From: Arcobacter sp. FWKO B
GTDB lineage: Bacteria > Campylobacterota > Campylobacteria > Campylobacterales > Arcobacteraceae
Assembly (NCBI RefSeq): GCF_014844135.1
Contig: NZ_CP041403.1
Span: 558,001 to 622,000 of the forward strand
Direction: 5' to 3'
Length of the DNA stretch: 64,000 nt
Shown here in pieces: positions 39,281 to 48,757 of this stretch (position 1 is the first letter of the stretch; each line of letters begins with the position of its first letter). Both the position numbers and the translations under genes were made by a program. The notes beneath the pieces were generated by a model. That model saw only the letters and a program-made list of their open reading frames with translations, was not told the origin of the DNA and ran no database searches.

Positions 39281-39841
39281 ATGGGTTTTTTATTTAATAA
39301 AAACAATCATTTCAATTTAGCAAATCTTGCTACATTTATGAATATAACAGCGGGTCTTATGGCTATATATTTCTTAAGCCATGGTGAGTTTTTGGGTGCT
39401 ATTTTATTTGCATGGATTGGTGGTGCATTTGATATAATTGATGGGAAAATTGCTAGAAAATATAATTTATCAACACCTTTTGGGGTACAAATTGATTCAT
39501 TTGCTGATTTTTTGTCCTTTGTATTAGTACCTGTTATGTTTATATTTTTTGCTATTTTTGATGGGAAAGAAGAGTTTATAAACTTTTTTGTTGTTGCTGC
39601 TGTATTTATATATTATGTGATAAGTGGGCTTAGGAGACTAGTTCATTTTAATCTTACAAATGATGCAGGAAGTGTAACAAAATATTTCACTGGAGTTCCA
39701 ACTCCACTAGGTGCCATATTAATGATGTTCGTCTATTTTGGTTGGGAGGCAGGAATACTGTTTAATGAATATATTGTACTTGCTTTTGTAGTAGTTATTG
39801 GATATTTACTTAACTCAAAAGTTAAGATTCCACACCCATAA
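39281..39841 (+). CDS. pssA: CDP-diacylglycerol-serine O-phosphatidyltransferase
   Basis: Membrane enzyme making phosphatidylserine, the precursor of phosphatidylethanolamine. The 186-aa protein has the CDP-alcohol phosphotransferase motif DG-x2-AR-x8-G-x3-D-x3-D, starting at D54 and ending D72/D76 (DGKIARK...GVQIDSFAD), and about six membrane spans. Phosphatidylglycerophosphate synthase shares the motif, but the FNLANLATFMN opening fits PssA. Heptad repeats start 4 bp after its stop. Confidence 0.88.
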   Translation: MGFLFNKNNHFNLANLATFMNITAGLMAIYFLSHGEFLGAILFAWIGGAFDIIDGKIARKYNLSTPFGVQIDSFADFLSFVLVPVMFIFFAIFDGKEEFINFFVVAAVFIYYVISGLRRLVHFNLTNDAGSVTKYFTGVPTPLGAILMMFVYFGWEAGILFNEYIVLAFVVVIGYLLNSKVKIPHP

Positions 39842-39845
39842 TTTT

Positions 39846-39880
39846 ATCTAAAATCTAAAAGGTAAAATCTAAAAAGTTAA
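39846..39880 (+). repeat. Heptad tract 3' of pssA
   Basis: Five consecutive heptads: ATCTAAA, ATCTAAA, AGGTAAA, ATCTAAA, AAGTTAA. They begin 4 bp after the pssA stop, with the ATCTAAA sense orientation also seen behind gap, fabI and dnaB. Confidence 0.8.
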
Positions 39881-39891
39881 TAAGACAAAAT

Positions 39892-39913
39892 GGAACGCCA
39901 GATTCATCTGGTG
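39892..39913 (+). repeat. GGAACGCCAG hairpin module (single copy)
   Basis: GGAACGCCAGATTCATCTGGTG contains a CCAGAT-TC-ATCTGG stem-loop. It is the minimal copy of the dispersed modular repeat seen near 56.7 kb, 59.6 kb and 61.9 kb, and lies 11 bp after a heptad tract. Confidence 0.75.
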
Positions 39914-39932
39914 ATTAATAGGTAGTGAATAA

Positions 39933-40832
39933 ATGCAAGATTATATAGTTTCTATGGATTTGGGGTCAAACTCTTTTAGGGTTTTGAAGTATGATTGTAT
40001 CAATAATCAAGAACTTGGTGAGTATGAAAAGGTTGTTGCTACAGCCGATGGTCTTAGCCAAAGTGGAAATATATCTGATGAAGCTATACAAAGAATAACA
40101 TCAGCTATACAAGAATCAATCCAAAAACTTGAATTTGATCCAACAAAAGCGATTTGCATCACAACAGCAGCTATGAGAAAAGCAAATAATTCTCAAGATG
40201 TTTTAAATATAATAGAAAAAGAAACTGGTGCAAAATTCAAAATCATAGATGGTGATAAAGAAGCAGAACTTACACTTTTAGCTATAAAAGAGGCTATTAA
40301 AAGACACGGATTTGATAATAAAAAGTTTTTATTTGTAGATATTGGTGGAGCTTCAAGTGAGCTTGTAATTGTTCAAAATGATAAAGTTTTTAAAAAAAGT
40401 TTTGACTTTGGGATAGTTACAATGAGCCAATCACTCAATCCTGATATTTCTTTGGAAAATGCCAAAAATGACATATTGAACTTTATACAAGGTATTGACT
40501 TAAAAGATTTTGGATTTTATGCAACAGCTGGAACTCCAACAACATTAGCAGCCATCAAACAAGGTCTAAATTACCACACTTATGATAAACATAAAATCAA
40601 CGGCACACTAATATCAAGGGAAGATTTAAAATATTATCTAGAACTTTTTTGTACATTATCACAAGAAGATGCTTCTACTCTAGTAGGTAGTAGAAAAATA
40701 GAATTTGTAATAATGGGTGTAAAAATCTTTGATGTTTTTTATGACACTTTAGGATTTGAAAATAGTGTAGTTTTTGATGATGGACTCAAAGAGGGGATTG
40801 TGTTGGATGCCTTGTTAATGGTTAATGGTTAA
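39933..40832 (+). CDS. Ppx/GppA phosphatase family protein
   Basis: A 299-aa actin-fold phosphatase for polyphosphate or pppGpp. The phosphate-binding loop is MDLGSNSFRVL; ITTAAMRKA, FVDIGGASSELV and TAGTPTTLAA follow. It has only the two N-terminal ASKHA domains, lacking the C-terminal HD part of long Ppx/GppA. The last four residues MVNG and the TAA stop are encoded by the GTTAATG heptad repeat. Confidence 0.9.
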   Translation: MQDYIVSMDLGSNSFRVLKYDCINNQELGEYEKVVATADGLSQSGNISDEAIQRITSAIQESIQKLEFDPTKAICITTAAMRKANNSQDVLNIIEKETGAKFKIIDGDKEAELTLLAIKEAIKRHGFDNKKFLFVDIGGASSELVIVQNDKVFKKSFDFGIVTMSQSLNPDISLENAKNDILNFIQGIDLKDFGFYATAGTPTTLAAIKQGLNYHTYDKHKINGTLISREDLKYYLELFCTLSQEDASTLVGSRKIEFVIMGVKIFDVFYDTLGFENSVVFDDGLKEGIVLDALLMVNG

Positions 40833-40868
40833 TGGTTAATGGTTAATGGTTAATGGTAAGGGGGGGGG
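40814..40868 (+). repeat. GTTAATG heptad array entering ppx, followed by a G9 tract
   Basis: Six perfect GTTAATG units (40814-40855), of which the first two to three encode the ppx C-terminus and stop. They are followed by GTAA and a run of nine G (40860-40868). The region lies between the convergent ppx and alaS genes. Confidence 0.9.
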
Positions 40869-40913
40869 TAAGGAGTTCAGAAAACACCTAATACCCTATG
40901 CCACCTCTAAATA

Positions 40914-43466
40914 CTAAAGCCTTCCTTTAATAAACTCCAAGGCAGCTTTTTGTGCATCTTCTATTTTAGATACATCTTTTCCACCAGCTTGTGCAAAGTC
41001 AGCTCTTCCGCCTCCTCCACCACCTACTATTGGAGCGATAGCTTTTATCCACTCACCAGCATTTGCATCAATTCCTTTGATACCACTAGCTAGCATTACT
41101 TTATCATCTTTTGGTTGAAGCAAGAAAATAGCTACTTTTTCATAACCATTTTTATAATCATCTATAATTGACTTAATATCACCATTTTGTACAATATCAA
41201 CTATCACTTTTATCCCATTGATTTCTTGTACGGCTACTTCTTGTTTTGTTTGGCTTTGTGTATTTATAAGTTCAGTTTTTAACTGTTTTATTTGCTCTTT
41301 GAGTTTTTTTACACCATTGACTAAATCACTATTTTTCAACTCACTTTGCAATTCATTTTGTGTATCTAACAATGATTTAACATAGTTAATTGCACTCATA
41401 CCACAAACAGCCTCTATCCTTCTTACTCCTGCACTTACACCACTTTCTTTTGTAATATAAAAACTACCAATTTGTGCAGTATTATTTACATGGGTTCCAC
41501 CACAAAACTCGATACTTGTATTTGCAAAATCAACAACTCTTACAATATCTCCATACTTTTCTCCAAACATAGCAACAGCACCAAGTTTTTTTGCCTCTTC
41601 AATTGGAAGTTCTTTTACAGCCCCATCTATTCCTCTTGCTATCATTGAATTAACCAAATCTTGAACTTCATCAATTTGCTCTTTACTCATCGCTTTTGGA
41701 TAAGTAAAGTCAAATCTTAATCTATTTGCATCATTGCTACTACCTGCTTGAGATACTGTATCTCCTAGTACCATTTTTAAAGCTGATTGAAGTAAATGTG
41801 TTGCAGAGTGATGTTTTGCTATTTCTCCACGACTTGCGACAACAGCAAATATATCATCACCAACTTTAATACTACTTTGGACATTGATTTTTGATAAATT
41901 CAAATCAAAAAACTTTTTAGTATCTTCTACCATTGCAATATTTCTATCTTTTTCAAGTGCACCTATATCACCTTTTTGTCCACCTGATTCAGCATAAAAT
42001 GGTGTATTATCAAGCATTACCCAACCACTTTGCCCGCTTGTTAACTCTTCTACTATATTAAATTCATCATCTAATAGTGAAAGTACTTTTGAATTATATG
42101 TTAAATTTGTGTATCCTACAAAGTTATTTTTACCAAATTTTTGTAACAACTCTTTAAAATCACCCTCTTTTGATGCATCACCACTCCCTTTCCAAGAAGC
42201 TTTTGCTTTTGTTCTTTGTTCATTCATAAGTGTATCAAATTCAGCTATATCAACTGATATATTATGAGCTTTTAACATATCTTCAGTTAAATCAAGAGGA
42301 AATCCGAATGTATCATATAGTTTAAATGCTATTTCTCCACTAAATATGTCTTTAGATTTTTTTAATTCGTCTTCAAAAATAGCCATTCCGCTATCAATAG
42401 TTTTGAAAAATCTCTCTTCTTCATAAGTAATTTGTTCTTTTGCAAACTCTCTTTTTTCATCCAAAAATTCATAATGACCCCCCATAGAATCAGCTAAGGA
42501 GTCTATTAATTCACCCATAAATGGAGTACGAAGTCCTAAAAGATATCCATGTCTTATAGCTCTTCTTAAAATTCTTCTAAGAACATACCCTCTTCCCTCT
42601 TTATCAAATAAAATACCACTTGCAACCATAAATCCAACTGCTCTTGTATGATCAGCAATTACTCTAAAGCTTGCAATATTTTCTGCAGTTGGTTTAAATC
42701 CTACTATTTTAGACAATTTTTCTATAATAGATTTAAAAATTGAAGAATCAAAATTATTATAAACACCCTCTTTAATAGCTGTAATTCTCTCAAGTCCCAT
42801 TCCAGTGTCAATTGAAGGCTTTGGAAGAGGTTTTAACTCACCATCTTTTGTTCTTTCATACTGCATAAATACAAGATTCCAAATTTCCAAAAATCTATCA
42901 CCATCTCCACCCATGTAGTCTTCTTCACCATTAAAGTGTTCACTGCCTTGGTCATAAAAAATCTCACTACAAGGTCCACATGCTCCAGTATCACCCATAG
43001 CCCAGAAGTTATCTTTATCACCCATTTTGTAAATTCTTTCTTTACTAATATGAGCCTGCCATAGTTCATATGCTTCATCATCATTTTCATGAACAGTTAC
43101 ATAAAGTCTATCTTTTGGTAATTTAACTATTTGTGTAATAAATTCCCATGCAAAAGCAATAGCTTCTTCTTTAAAATAATCACCAAAAGAAAAATTTCCC
43201 AGCATTTCAAAAAGTGTATGATGTCTACTTGTGTAACCAACATTTTCCAAATCATTATGCTTACCACCAGCTCTTATACAAAGCTGACAACTAGCAGCTT
43301 TTGGATTTACTGGAGTTGGAACAGCCCCAGTAAATACATCTTTAAACTGAACCATACCAGCATTTGTAAACAACAAAGTTGGATCATCTGGCACTAGGTG
43401 CATACTACTATATATGTCGTGATGTTTTTTTGCAAAAAAATCTAAAAACTCTTTTCTTATGTCCAT
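40914..43466 (-). CDS. alaS: Alanyl-tRNA synthetase
   Basis: Charges tRNA-Ala and edits mischarged Ser/Gly. The 850-aa protein has the class II core at the N-terminus ([44 protein letters not shown]), editing-site HSATHLLQ and CGGTHV, and a C-terminal DHHA1 region with [15 protein letters not shown]. Confidence 0.97.
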   Translation of the reverse strand: MDIRKEFLDFFAKKHHDIYSSMHLVPDDPTLLFTNAGMVQFKDVFTGAVPTPVNPKAASCQLCIRAGGKHNDLENVGYTSRHHTLFEMLGNFSFGDYFKEEAIAFAWEFITQIVKLPKDRLYVTVHENDDEAYELWQAHISKERIYKMGDKDNFWAMGDTGACGPCSEIFYDQGSEHFNGEEDYMGGDGDRFLEIWNLVFMQYERTKDGELKPLPKPSIDTGMGLERITAIKEGVYNNFDSSIFKSIIEKLSKIVGFKPTAENIASFRVIADHTRAVGFMVASGILFDKEGRGYVLRRILRRAIRHGYLLGLRTPFMGELIDSLADSMGGHYEFLDEKREFAKEQITYEEERFFKTIDSGMAIFEDELKKSKDIFSGEIAFKLYDTFGFPLDLTEDMLKAHNISVDIAEFDTLMNEQRTKAKASWKGSGDASKEGDFKELLQKFGKNNFVGYTNLTYNSKVLSLLDDEFNIVEELTSGQSGWVMLDNTPFYAESGGQKGDIGALEKDRNIAMVEDTKKFFDLNLSKINVQSSIKVGDDIFAVVASRGEIAKHHSATHLLQSALKMVLGDTVSQAGSSNDANRLRFDFTYPKAMSKEQIDEVQDLVNSMIARGIDGAVKELPIEEAKKLGAVAMFGEKYGDIVRVVDFANTSIEFCGGTHVNNTAQIGSFYITKESGVSAGVRRIEAVCGMSAINYVKSLLDTQNELQSELKNSDLVNGVKKLKEQIKQLKTELINTQSQTKQEVAVQEINGIKVIVDIVQNGDIKSIIDDYKNGYEKVAIFLLQPKDDKVMLASGIKGIDANAGEWIKAIAPIVGGGGGGRADFAQAGGKDVSKIEDAQKAALEFIKGRL

Positions 43467-43536
43467 TTATAATTTCCATTTTTTGTAAATTTTAATTTTA
43501 ATATTTTATCTAAAAAAGTTTTAAAGTTTAAGAGGG

Positions 43537-43542
43537 TATAAT
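43537..43542 (+). promoter_or_regulatory. trxA -10 box
   Basis: GGGTATAATTTT: TATAAT at 43537-43542, followed by a ~23-nt leader with AAGGA before the trxA ATG at 43572. Confidence 0.6.
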
Positions 43543-43571
43543 TTTCCAAACCAAAAAATAAGGAATAAAAA

Positions 43572-43889
43572 ATGGGAAAATATATAGAATTAACAAGTTC
43601 AAACTTTGAAGCTACTGTAAATAATGGTGTTTCATTAGTAGATTTTTGGGCTCCATGGTGTGGACCTTGTAGGATGATAGCTCCAGTTATTGATGATTTA
43701 GCTGTAGAATTTGAAGGAAAAGCTAATATTTGTAAAGTAAATACTGATGAAGAGCAAGATTTAGCTGTAAAATTTGGTGTTAGATCAATCCCTACAATTT
43801 TATTTATGAAAGATGGTAAAGTTGTAGATCAAATGATTGGTGCTGCAAGCAAACAAGCTTTTGCTGATAAATTAAACTCTTTACTATAA
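43572..43889 (+). CDS. trxA: Thioredoxin
   Basis: A 105-aa cytoplasmic disulfide reductase with active site WCGPC (C30, C33) in VDFWAPWCGPCRM, the cis-Pro loop IPTILF and the expected length. It has its own promoter and downstream hairpin. Its reductase trxB is the next gene. Confidence 0.96.
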   Translation: MGKYIELTSSNFEATVNNGVSLVDFWAPWCGPCRMIAPVIDDLAVEFEGKANICKVNTDEEQDLAVKFGVRSIPTILFMKDGKVVDQMIGAASKQAFADKLNSLL

Positions 43890-43902
43890 TCAAAAATTAA
43901 AC

Positions 43903-43926
43903 CTGAGGGATTGTTTAATCCCTCAG
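43903..43926 (+). terminator. Hairpin after trxA
   Basis: Perfect 10-bp stem CTGAGGGATT (43903-43912) / AATCCCTCAG (43917-43926) with loop GTTT, 14 bp after the trxA stop. No immediate T-run follows, so efficiency is uncertain. A separate -10-like TATTAT at 43969-43974 could start trxB. Confidence 0.65.
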
Positions 43927-44017
43927 ACTTACTTATTACATCTTTTATAAATTTAATCTAAATTATTGTATTATAGCGCTATTAAAAAAGAATTCAATTC
44001 TAAAAGGAATATTAATT

Positions 44018-44947
44018 ATGTTAGATTTAGCTATTATTGGTGGTGGACCTGCTGGGCTTACTGCTGGATTATATGCCACAAGAGGTGGATTGAAAAATGT
44101 AACTATGTATGAAATGGGCATGCCAGGTGGTCAAATAACTCAAAGTAGTGAAATAGAAAATTACCCTGGACAACTTGAGATTGTAACTGGTATGGAATTA
44201 ATGCAACAATGGCCAGAACAATGCCAAAGATTTGGATTAAAACATGAAATGGCTCAAGTTCAAACAGTTATTAAAAATGGTGATATTTTTCAACTTACAC
44301 TAGGTGATGGAAACATTGTAGAAGCAAAATCTGTAATCATAGCAACTGGAAGTGTTCCTAAAAAAGCTGGATTTAAAGGTGAGAATGAATTTTTTGGAAG
44401 AGGTGTAAGTACTTGTGCAACTTGTGATGGTTTCTTTTATAAAAATAAAGAAGTAGTTGTTCTAGGTGGTGGAGATACTGCTTTAGAAGAAGCTGTATAT
44501 CTATCAAAAATCTGTTCAAAAGTATACTTAGTACATAGAAGAGATACTTTTAGAGCAGCACCAAATACTATTGAACATGTAAAACACACTGAGAATATTG
44601 AGCTTATCTTAAATAGTGAAATAGATGAAGTTTATGGCGATGCTATGGGTGTAAATGGAGTTAAAGTAAAAAATAGAAATGATGGAACAATTAGAGATTT
44701 AGCAGTTCCTGGGATTTTTGTTTTTGTAGGAAGAGATGTATTAAATAGTACACTAAAACAACCTGATGGGAGTTACTTATGTGATCTTAATCAAAATGGT
44801 GAAGTTATAGTTGATTTATCTATGAAAACATCAACTGCTGGACTTTTTGCAGCTGGTGATATAAGAATTGAAGCTCCAAAACAAGTTGTATGTGCAGCAA
44901 GTGATGGTGCGATTGCAGCTTTAAGTGTAATTAGTTATTTAGAATAA
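44018..44947 (+). CDS. trxB: Thioredoxin-disulfide reductase
   Basis: NADPH flavoenzyme recycling thioredoxin. The 309-aa protein has FAD-binding [15 protein letters not shown], redox CATC (C133, C136), NADPH-binding [12 protein letters not shown] and FAAGDIR near the C-terminus. It lies after trxA and 13 bp before dapB. Confidence 0.95.
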   Translation: MLDLAIIGGGPAGLTAGLYATRGGLKNVTMYEMGMPGGQITQSSEIENYPGQLEIVTGMELMQQWPEQCQRFGLKHEMAQVQTVIKNGDIFQLTLGDGNIVEAKSVIIATGSVPKKAGFKGENEFFGRGVSTCATCDGFFYKNKEVVVLGGGDTALEEAVYLSKICSKVYLVHRRDTFRAAPNTIEHVKHTENIELILNSEIDEVYGDAMGVNGVKVKNRNDGTIRDLAVPGIFVFVGRDVLNSTLKQPDGSYLCDLNQNGEVIVDLSMKTSTAGLFAAGDIRIEAPKQVVCAASDGAIAALSVISYLE

Positions 44948-44960
44948 ATAGAGGCAAAAT

Positions 44961-45734
44961 ATGATTAAAATAGGAATTTTAGGCAGTACAGGAAGAGTTG
45001 GAAGTCTACTAATTGATGATTTAAGTGACAATCCTAATGCAACCCTTGGAGCAGTACATGTTTTTGATGAAATAAAAAAACAATTACCAAAAGATACAGT
45101 TGTTACAAACAATATAAAAACTCTTTTAGAGTCATGTGATGTTGTGATAGATTTTTCTGCACCAGAAGCAACTCAGTCACTTCTTGAATGTGTAATTGAA
45201 AATGACATAAAAAAACCTCTTGTGATTGCTACAACTGGATTTAATAAACATCAACAAAATCTTCTTTTAGAAGCAAGTAAAAAAACTCCACTACTTTATG
45301 CGTCAAATATGAGTTTAGGTGTTGCAGTGTTAAATAAACTAGTTTCTTTAGCATCAAAAGCATTGAGGGATTTTGATATAGAAATAGTTGAGCAACATCA
45401 TAGATATAAAGTGGACTCACCAAGTGGAACTGCACTAACACTAGCACATAGTGCTGCTAATGCAAGAGAACTTGATCTTGACAAAGTAAGAATTAGTGGC
45501 AGAGATGGCAATATTGGTGCTAGAACTAAAGATGAAATAGCAGTTATGGCACTTCGTGGTGGTGATATTGTTGGTCGTCATACAGTAGGATTATATAATG
45601 ATGGTGAGTTTATCGAACTAAATCACACAGCAACTGCAAGAAATACATTTTCAAAAGGTGCATTAAAAGCTGCCCTTTGGCTAGTAGAGCAAGAAAATGG
45701 TTTATACTCTATCAACGACTGCTTAGGATTATAA
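44961..45734 (+). CDS. dapB: 4-hydroxy-tetrahydrodipicolinate reductase
   Basis: NAD(P)H-dependent step of lysine/diaminopimelate synthesis. The 257-aa protein has GILGSTGRVGSLL, VIDFSAPEAT, ATTGFNKHQ, the catalytic EQHHRYKVDSPSGTA, and GRHTVGLYNDGE. A heptad array follows 14 bp after the stop, before purF. Confidence 0.95.
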   Translation: MIKIGILGSTGRVGSLLIDDLSDNPNATLGAVHVFDEIKKQLPKDTVVTNNIKTLLESCDVVIDFSAPEATQSLLECVIENDIKKPLVIATTGFNKHQQNLLLEASKKTPLLYASNMSLGVAVLNKLVSLASKALRDFDIEIVEQHHRYKVDSPSGTALTLAHSAANARELDLDKVRISGRDGNIGARTKDEIAVMALRGGDIVGRHTVGLYNDGEFIELNHTATARNTFSKGALKAALWLVEQENGLYSINDCLGL

Positions 45735-45748
45735 TAATGATACAAAAC

Positions 45749-45783
45749 TTAACTATTAACTATCAACTATTAACTATTAACTT
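45749..45783 (+). repeat. TTAACTA heptad array 3' of dapB
   Basis: Five contiguous heptads (TTAACTA, TTAACTA, TCAACTA, TTAACTA, TTAACTT). They lie between the dapB stop and the purF ribosome site (GGAGA at 45785-45789), so they would sit in a dapB-purF mRNA. Confidence 0.88.
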
Positions 45784-45795
45784 TGGAGAAAAAAA

Positions 45796-47139
45796 ATGTG
45801 TGCAATAGTTGGAATATATGGAAATGAAAATGCCGCAAAACTTGCATCAGTTGCTCTTTTTGCTATGCAACACCGTGGGCATGAAGCAAGTGGAATAAGT
45901 AGTGGATACAATAATAAAATATATACTATCAAAGATAGAGGTTATGTAAAAGATGTTTTCAACGAAAAATCTTTTGAAGTACTAAAAGGTGATATGGCAA
46001 TAGGTCATAATAGATACTCTACTGCTGGCAGTGATTCAATCTTAGACGCTCAGCCTATTCATGCAAGATATAAACTTGGTGAAATTTCTATAGTTCATAA
46101 CGGTAACCTTGTAAACAAATATGAAGTAAGAAACAAGCTTATTGAAGAAGGGGCAATATTTCAAACTGGAATGGATACTGAAAATATTATCCATCTAATT
46201 GCTAGATCAACACAAAACAAACTTCAAGATAGAATTGTTGAAGCATTAGAACATGCTGTTGGTGCTTATAATTTTATTATCCAAAGTAGAAGTAAACTTT
46301 TTGTAATAAGAGATAAGCATGGTATAAGACCACTTAGTCTTGGAAAATTAAAAAGTGGTGGATGGATAGTTGCCAGTGAAACTTGTGCTTTTGATATTGT
46401 TGATGCAGAGTTTGTAAGAGATGTAAGACCTGGTGAAATGCTAGTATTTAGAAAAAATTCTGAACCTGAATCAATACAACTATATGAAGCAGACTTTAGA
46501 CCTTGTGCATTTGAATATATATATTTTGCTAGACCTGATAGCGATATAGATGGCAAAAATGTCTATAAAATAAGACAAAATATGGGGAAATCTTTAGCAG
46601 CTTATGATGTAAATAAAGGATTAAAAGCTGATATGGTTATACCTGTACCTGATAGTGGTGTACCAGCTGCTTTAGGATATGCAAAAGAAAGTGGTCTACC
46701 ATTTGAATATGGAATTATTAGAAATCACTATGTGGGAAGAACCTTTATTGAACCAACACAAGAAATGCGTGAACTAAAAGTAAAAATGAAATTAAGTCCA
46801 ATGCCAAGCCTCATAAAAGATAAAGTAATTATAGTAATAGATGATTCTATTGTTAGAGGTACTACAAGTAAGAAAATTGTAAAAATGCTTAAAAATGCTG
46901 GTGCAAAAGAGGTACATTTCAGATCAGCTAGTCCAATGATAAAATATCCTTGTTTTTATGGAATTGATACTCCTACAAAAGAGGAATTGATAAATGCTCA
47001 AATGTCTAAAGAAGAAGTTAGACAATTTATAGAAGCTGATTCATTAGAGTATTTAACACTAGAAGATTTATTTGATAGCATCGGCAGAGATAGAAACTAT
47101 TCAATTCCTAGTTTTAACGGCGATTATTTTATAAAATAA
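45796..47139 (+). CDS. purF: Amidophosphoribosyltransferase
   Basis: First committed step of purine synthesis. The 447-aa Ntn-hydrolase has catalytic Cys2 exposed after Met removal (MCAIVGIYG), HNRYSTAG and SIVHNGNLVN in the glutaminase domain. The PRPP-binding VIVIDDSIVRGTT is in the C-terminal half. The radical SAM gene follows 7 bp later. Confidence 0.96.
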   Translation: MCAIVGIYGNENAAKLASVALFAMQHRGHEASGISSGYNNKIYTIKDRGYVKDVFNEKSFEVLKGDMAIGHNRYSTAGSDSILDAQPIHARYKLGEISIVHNGNLVNKYEVRNKLIEEGAIFQTGMDTENIIHLIARSTQNKLQDRIVEALEHAVGAYNFIIQSRSKLFVIRDKHGIRPLSLGKLKSGGWIVASETCAFDIVDAEFVRDVRPGEMLVFRKNSEPESIQLYEADFRPCAFEYIYFARPDSDIDGKNVYKIRQNMGKSLAAYDVNKGLKADMVIPVPDSGVPAALGYAKESGLPFEYGIIRNHYVGRTFIEPTQEMRELKVKMKLSPMPSLIKDKVIIVIDDSIVRGTTSKKIVKMLKNAGAKEVHFRSASPMIKYPCFYGIDTPTKEELINAQMSKEEVRQFIEADSLEYLTLEDLFDSIGRDRNYSIPSFNGDYFIK

Positions 47140-47146
47140 AGTACTT

Positions 47147-48136
47147 ATGTCAGAAAAATTAAAACCACTTAATACAATAGGTAGATACTTTAGAAAAAAG
47201 TTTGGACAAAGTGTATACAAAATACCAATTAGTATAAGTGGTTTTACTTGCCCAAATATTGATGGAACTGTAGCAAAAGGTGGCTGTACTTTTTGTGAAA
47301 ATGACTCTTTTTCGCCCAATTTAGCAAAAAATAGTAAAAAATTCAAGCTACACCCTACAATGAATGAAAATCCCTACCTAACCCAACAAATTCAACAGCT
47401 TAAAATGCAGTATTATGCAACAAAAACACGACTTGAAAAAAAGTTTGGTGCAAAACAATTTATTGTGTATTTCCAATCTTTTACTAATACATATGCACCT
47501 ATAAATACTCTAAAAACACTATATAGTGAAGCTTTACTACTTGATGATGTAGTAGGACTTAGTGTTGGAACAAGAAGTGATTGTGTTAATGAAGAAATTT
47601 TAGAATATCTACAACAATTATCACATCAAACTAATCCAAACTCAAATCAAGCAAATGAAATATGGGTTGAGTATGGAATACAAACAATATATGACACAAC
47701 TTTAGAAAAGATAAATAGAGGGCATGACTACCAAAATGTAAAAGAATGGATTAAAAAAACCAAAGAATATGGACTTTTAGTATGTGGTCATATTATATTT
47801 GGTTTACCTGATGAAACAAAAGAGATGATGTTAAATACAATTAAAGAAACCATCAAATTAAATATAGATTCAATTAAAATACATCCATTGTATGTTACCA
47901 ACAATACATTACTTGCATTAGAATACAAAAACGGTGAATTTGACCCTATAAACGAAGAAGATTATATCGAGTTACTTATCGAAACACTTAAAATTCTTCC
48001 TAAAAATATTACTATTCAAAGATTAACAGCTGGTATAAATAATGCTTCACTTGTGGCTCCACAATGGTGCAATGATAAGCATACACAAATGGCAAATATT
48101 AAAAAAGCACTACAAAAAGCTAATATTTCTTACTAA
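47147..48136 (+). CDS. TIGR01212-family radical SAM protein (YhcC-like)
   Basis: A 329-aa radical SAM protein. The cluster motif is spread as TCPNIDGTVAKGGCTFC, the spacing typical of the YhcC/TIGR01212 group rather than CxxxCxxC. YFQSFTNTYAP, VGLSVGTRSDC, WVEYGIQT and HPLYVTNNT follow. The reaction is unknown. It is co-directional with purF. Confidence 0.9.
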   Translation: MSEKLKPLNTIGRYFRKKFGQSVYKIPISISGFTCPNIDGTVAKGGCTFCENDSFSPNLAKNSKKFKLHPTMNENPYLTQQIQQLKMQYYATKTRLEKKFGAKQFIVYFQSFTNTYAPINTLKTLYSEALLLDDVVGLSVGTRSDCVNEEILEYLQQLSHQTNPNSNQANEIWVEYGIQTIYDTTLEKINRGHDYQNVKEWIKKTKEYGLLVCGHIIFGLPDETKEMMLNTIKETIKLNIDSIKIHPLYVTNNTLLALEYKNGEFDPINEEDYIELLIETLKILPKNITIQRLTAGINNASLVAPQWCNDKHTQMANIKKALQKANISY

Positions 48137-48215
48137 AAGATAATTTTTTTCTTCAAATTTGTAAATTTCTTTCAATTTTTTGATATAAGTCAATTAATTT
48201 TAAGTTAAAAAAAAA

Positions 48216-48221
48216 TATAAT
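48216..48221 (+). promoter_or_regulatory. petABC operon -10 box
   Basis: TATAAT at 48216-48221 predicts transcription start near 48228. This lies downstream of the in-frame ATG at 48222 and therefore favours the ATG at 48255, which also has a GAAGGAAGAG ribosome site. Confidence 0.6.
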
Positions 48222-48254
48222 ATGCAGTTTAAAATTAACAATGAAGGAAGAGAA

Positions 48255-48746
48255 ATGTCTGAAAATACAAATCGTAGAGACTTTCTTGGTTACTCATTTG
48301 CAGCAGTTGCGACTGTAGGTGGGGTTGCTTCACTTGTAGCTATGAAACAAACTTGGGATCCGCTTCCAAGTGTTTTAGCTGCTGGTTTTACTGAAGTAGA
48401 CCTTGCAAATGCAAGACCAGGAGTACCAAGTACTGTAACTTGGAGGGGTAAACCAATATTTATCCTAAAAAAAACTGATGCTATGGCTCAAAGTGGTAGA
48501 GATTTAGTTATAGGTAGTGATAGATATACTATTGCTATAGGTTTATGTACACATCTAGGTTGTATTCCAGCTTGGAAAGACAATATGTGGAAATGTGCAT
48601 GTCATGGTGGAGAATTTGATGCTAGTGGTGTAAATACTTTTGGACCACCACCAAGACCACTTGATATACCACCATTTGCTGTAAAAGGTTCTGTGATCGT
48701 TCTTGGAGAAGAAGGTCCTGAATACAAACAAATGGCACAGGCTTAA
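48255..48746 (+). CDS. petA: Ubiquinol-cytochrome c reductase, Rieske iron-sulfur subunit
   Basis: 2Fe-2S subunit of the bc1 complex, passing electrons from quinol to cytochrome c1. The 163-aa protein has a Tat-type N-terminus NRRDFLG (residues 6-12) with an uncleaved membrane anchor ~13-30. The cluster boxes are CTHLGC (98-103) and CACHGG (114-119), with a GPPPRPLD loop after. The start at 48255 was chosen from the promoter and ribosome-site positions. It is first in petA-petB-petC-cytochrome. Confidence 0.95.
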   Translation: MSENTNRRDFLGYSFAAVATVGGVASLVAMKQTWDPLPSVLAAGFTEVDLANARPGVPSTVTWRGKPIFILKKTDAMAQSGRDLVIGSDRYTIAIGLCTHLGCIPAWKDNMWKCACHGGEFDASGVNTFGPPPRPLDIPPFAVKGSVIVLGEEGPEYKQMAQA

Positions 48747-48757
48747 GGAGATAAAAT

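Noticed and set aside
40860-40868. G9 tract as a phase-variation switch
   Set aside because: Poly-G tracts switch genes in Campylobacterota when inside or just upstream of a frame. This one is downstream of both ppx and alaS, so no switching effect on either product is expected; kept only as part of the repeat observation.
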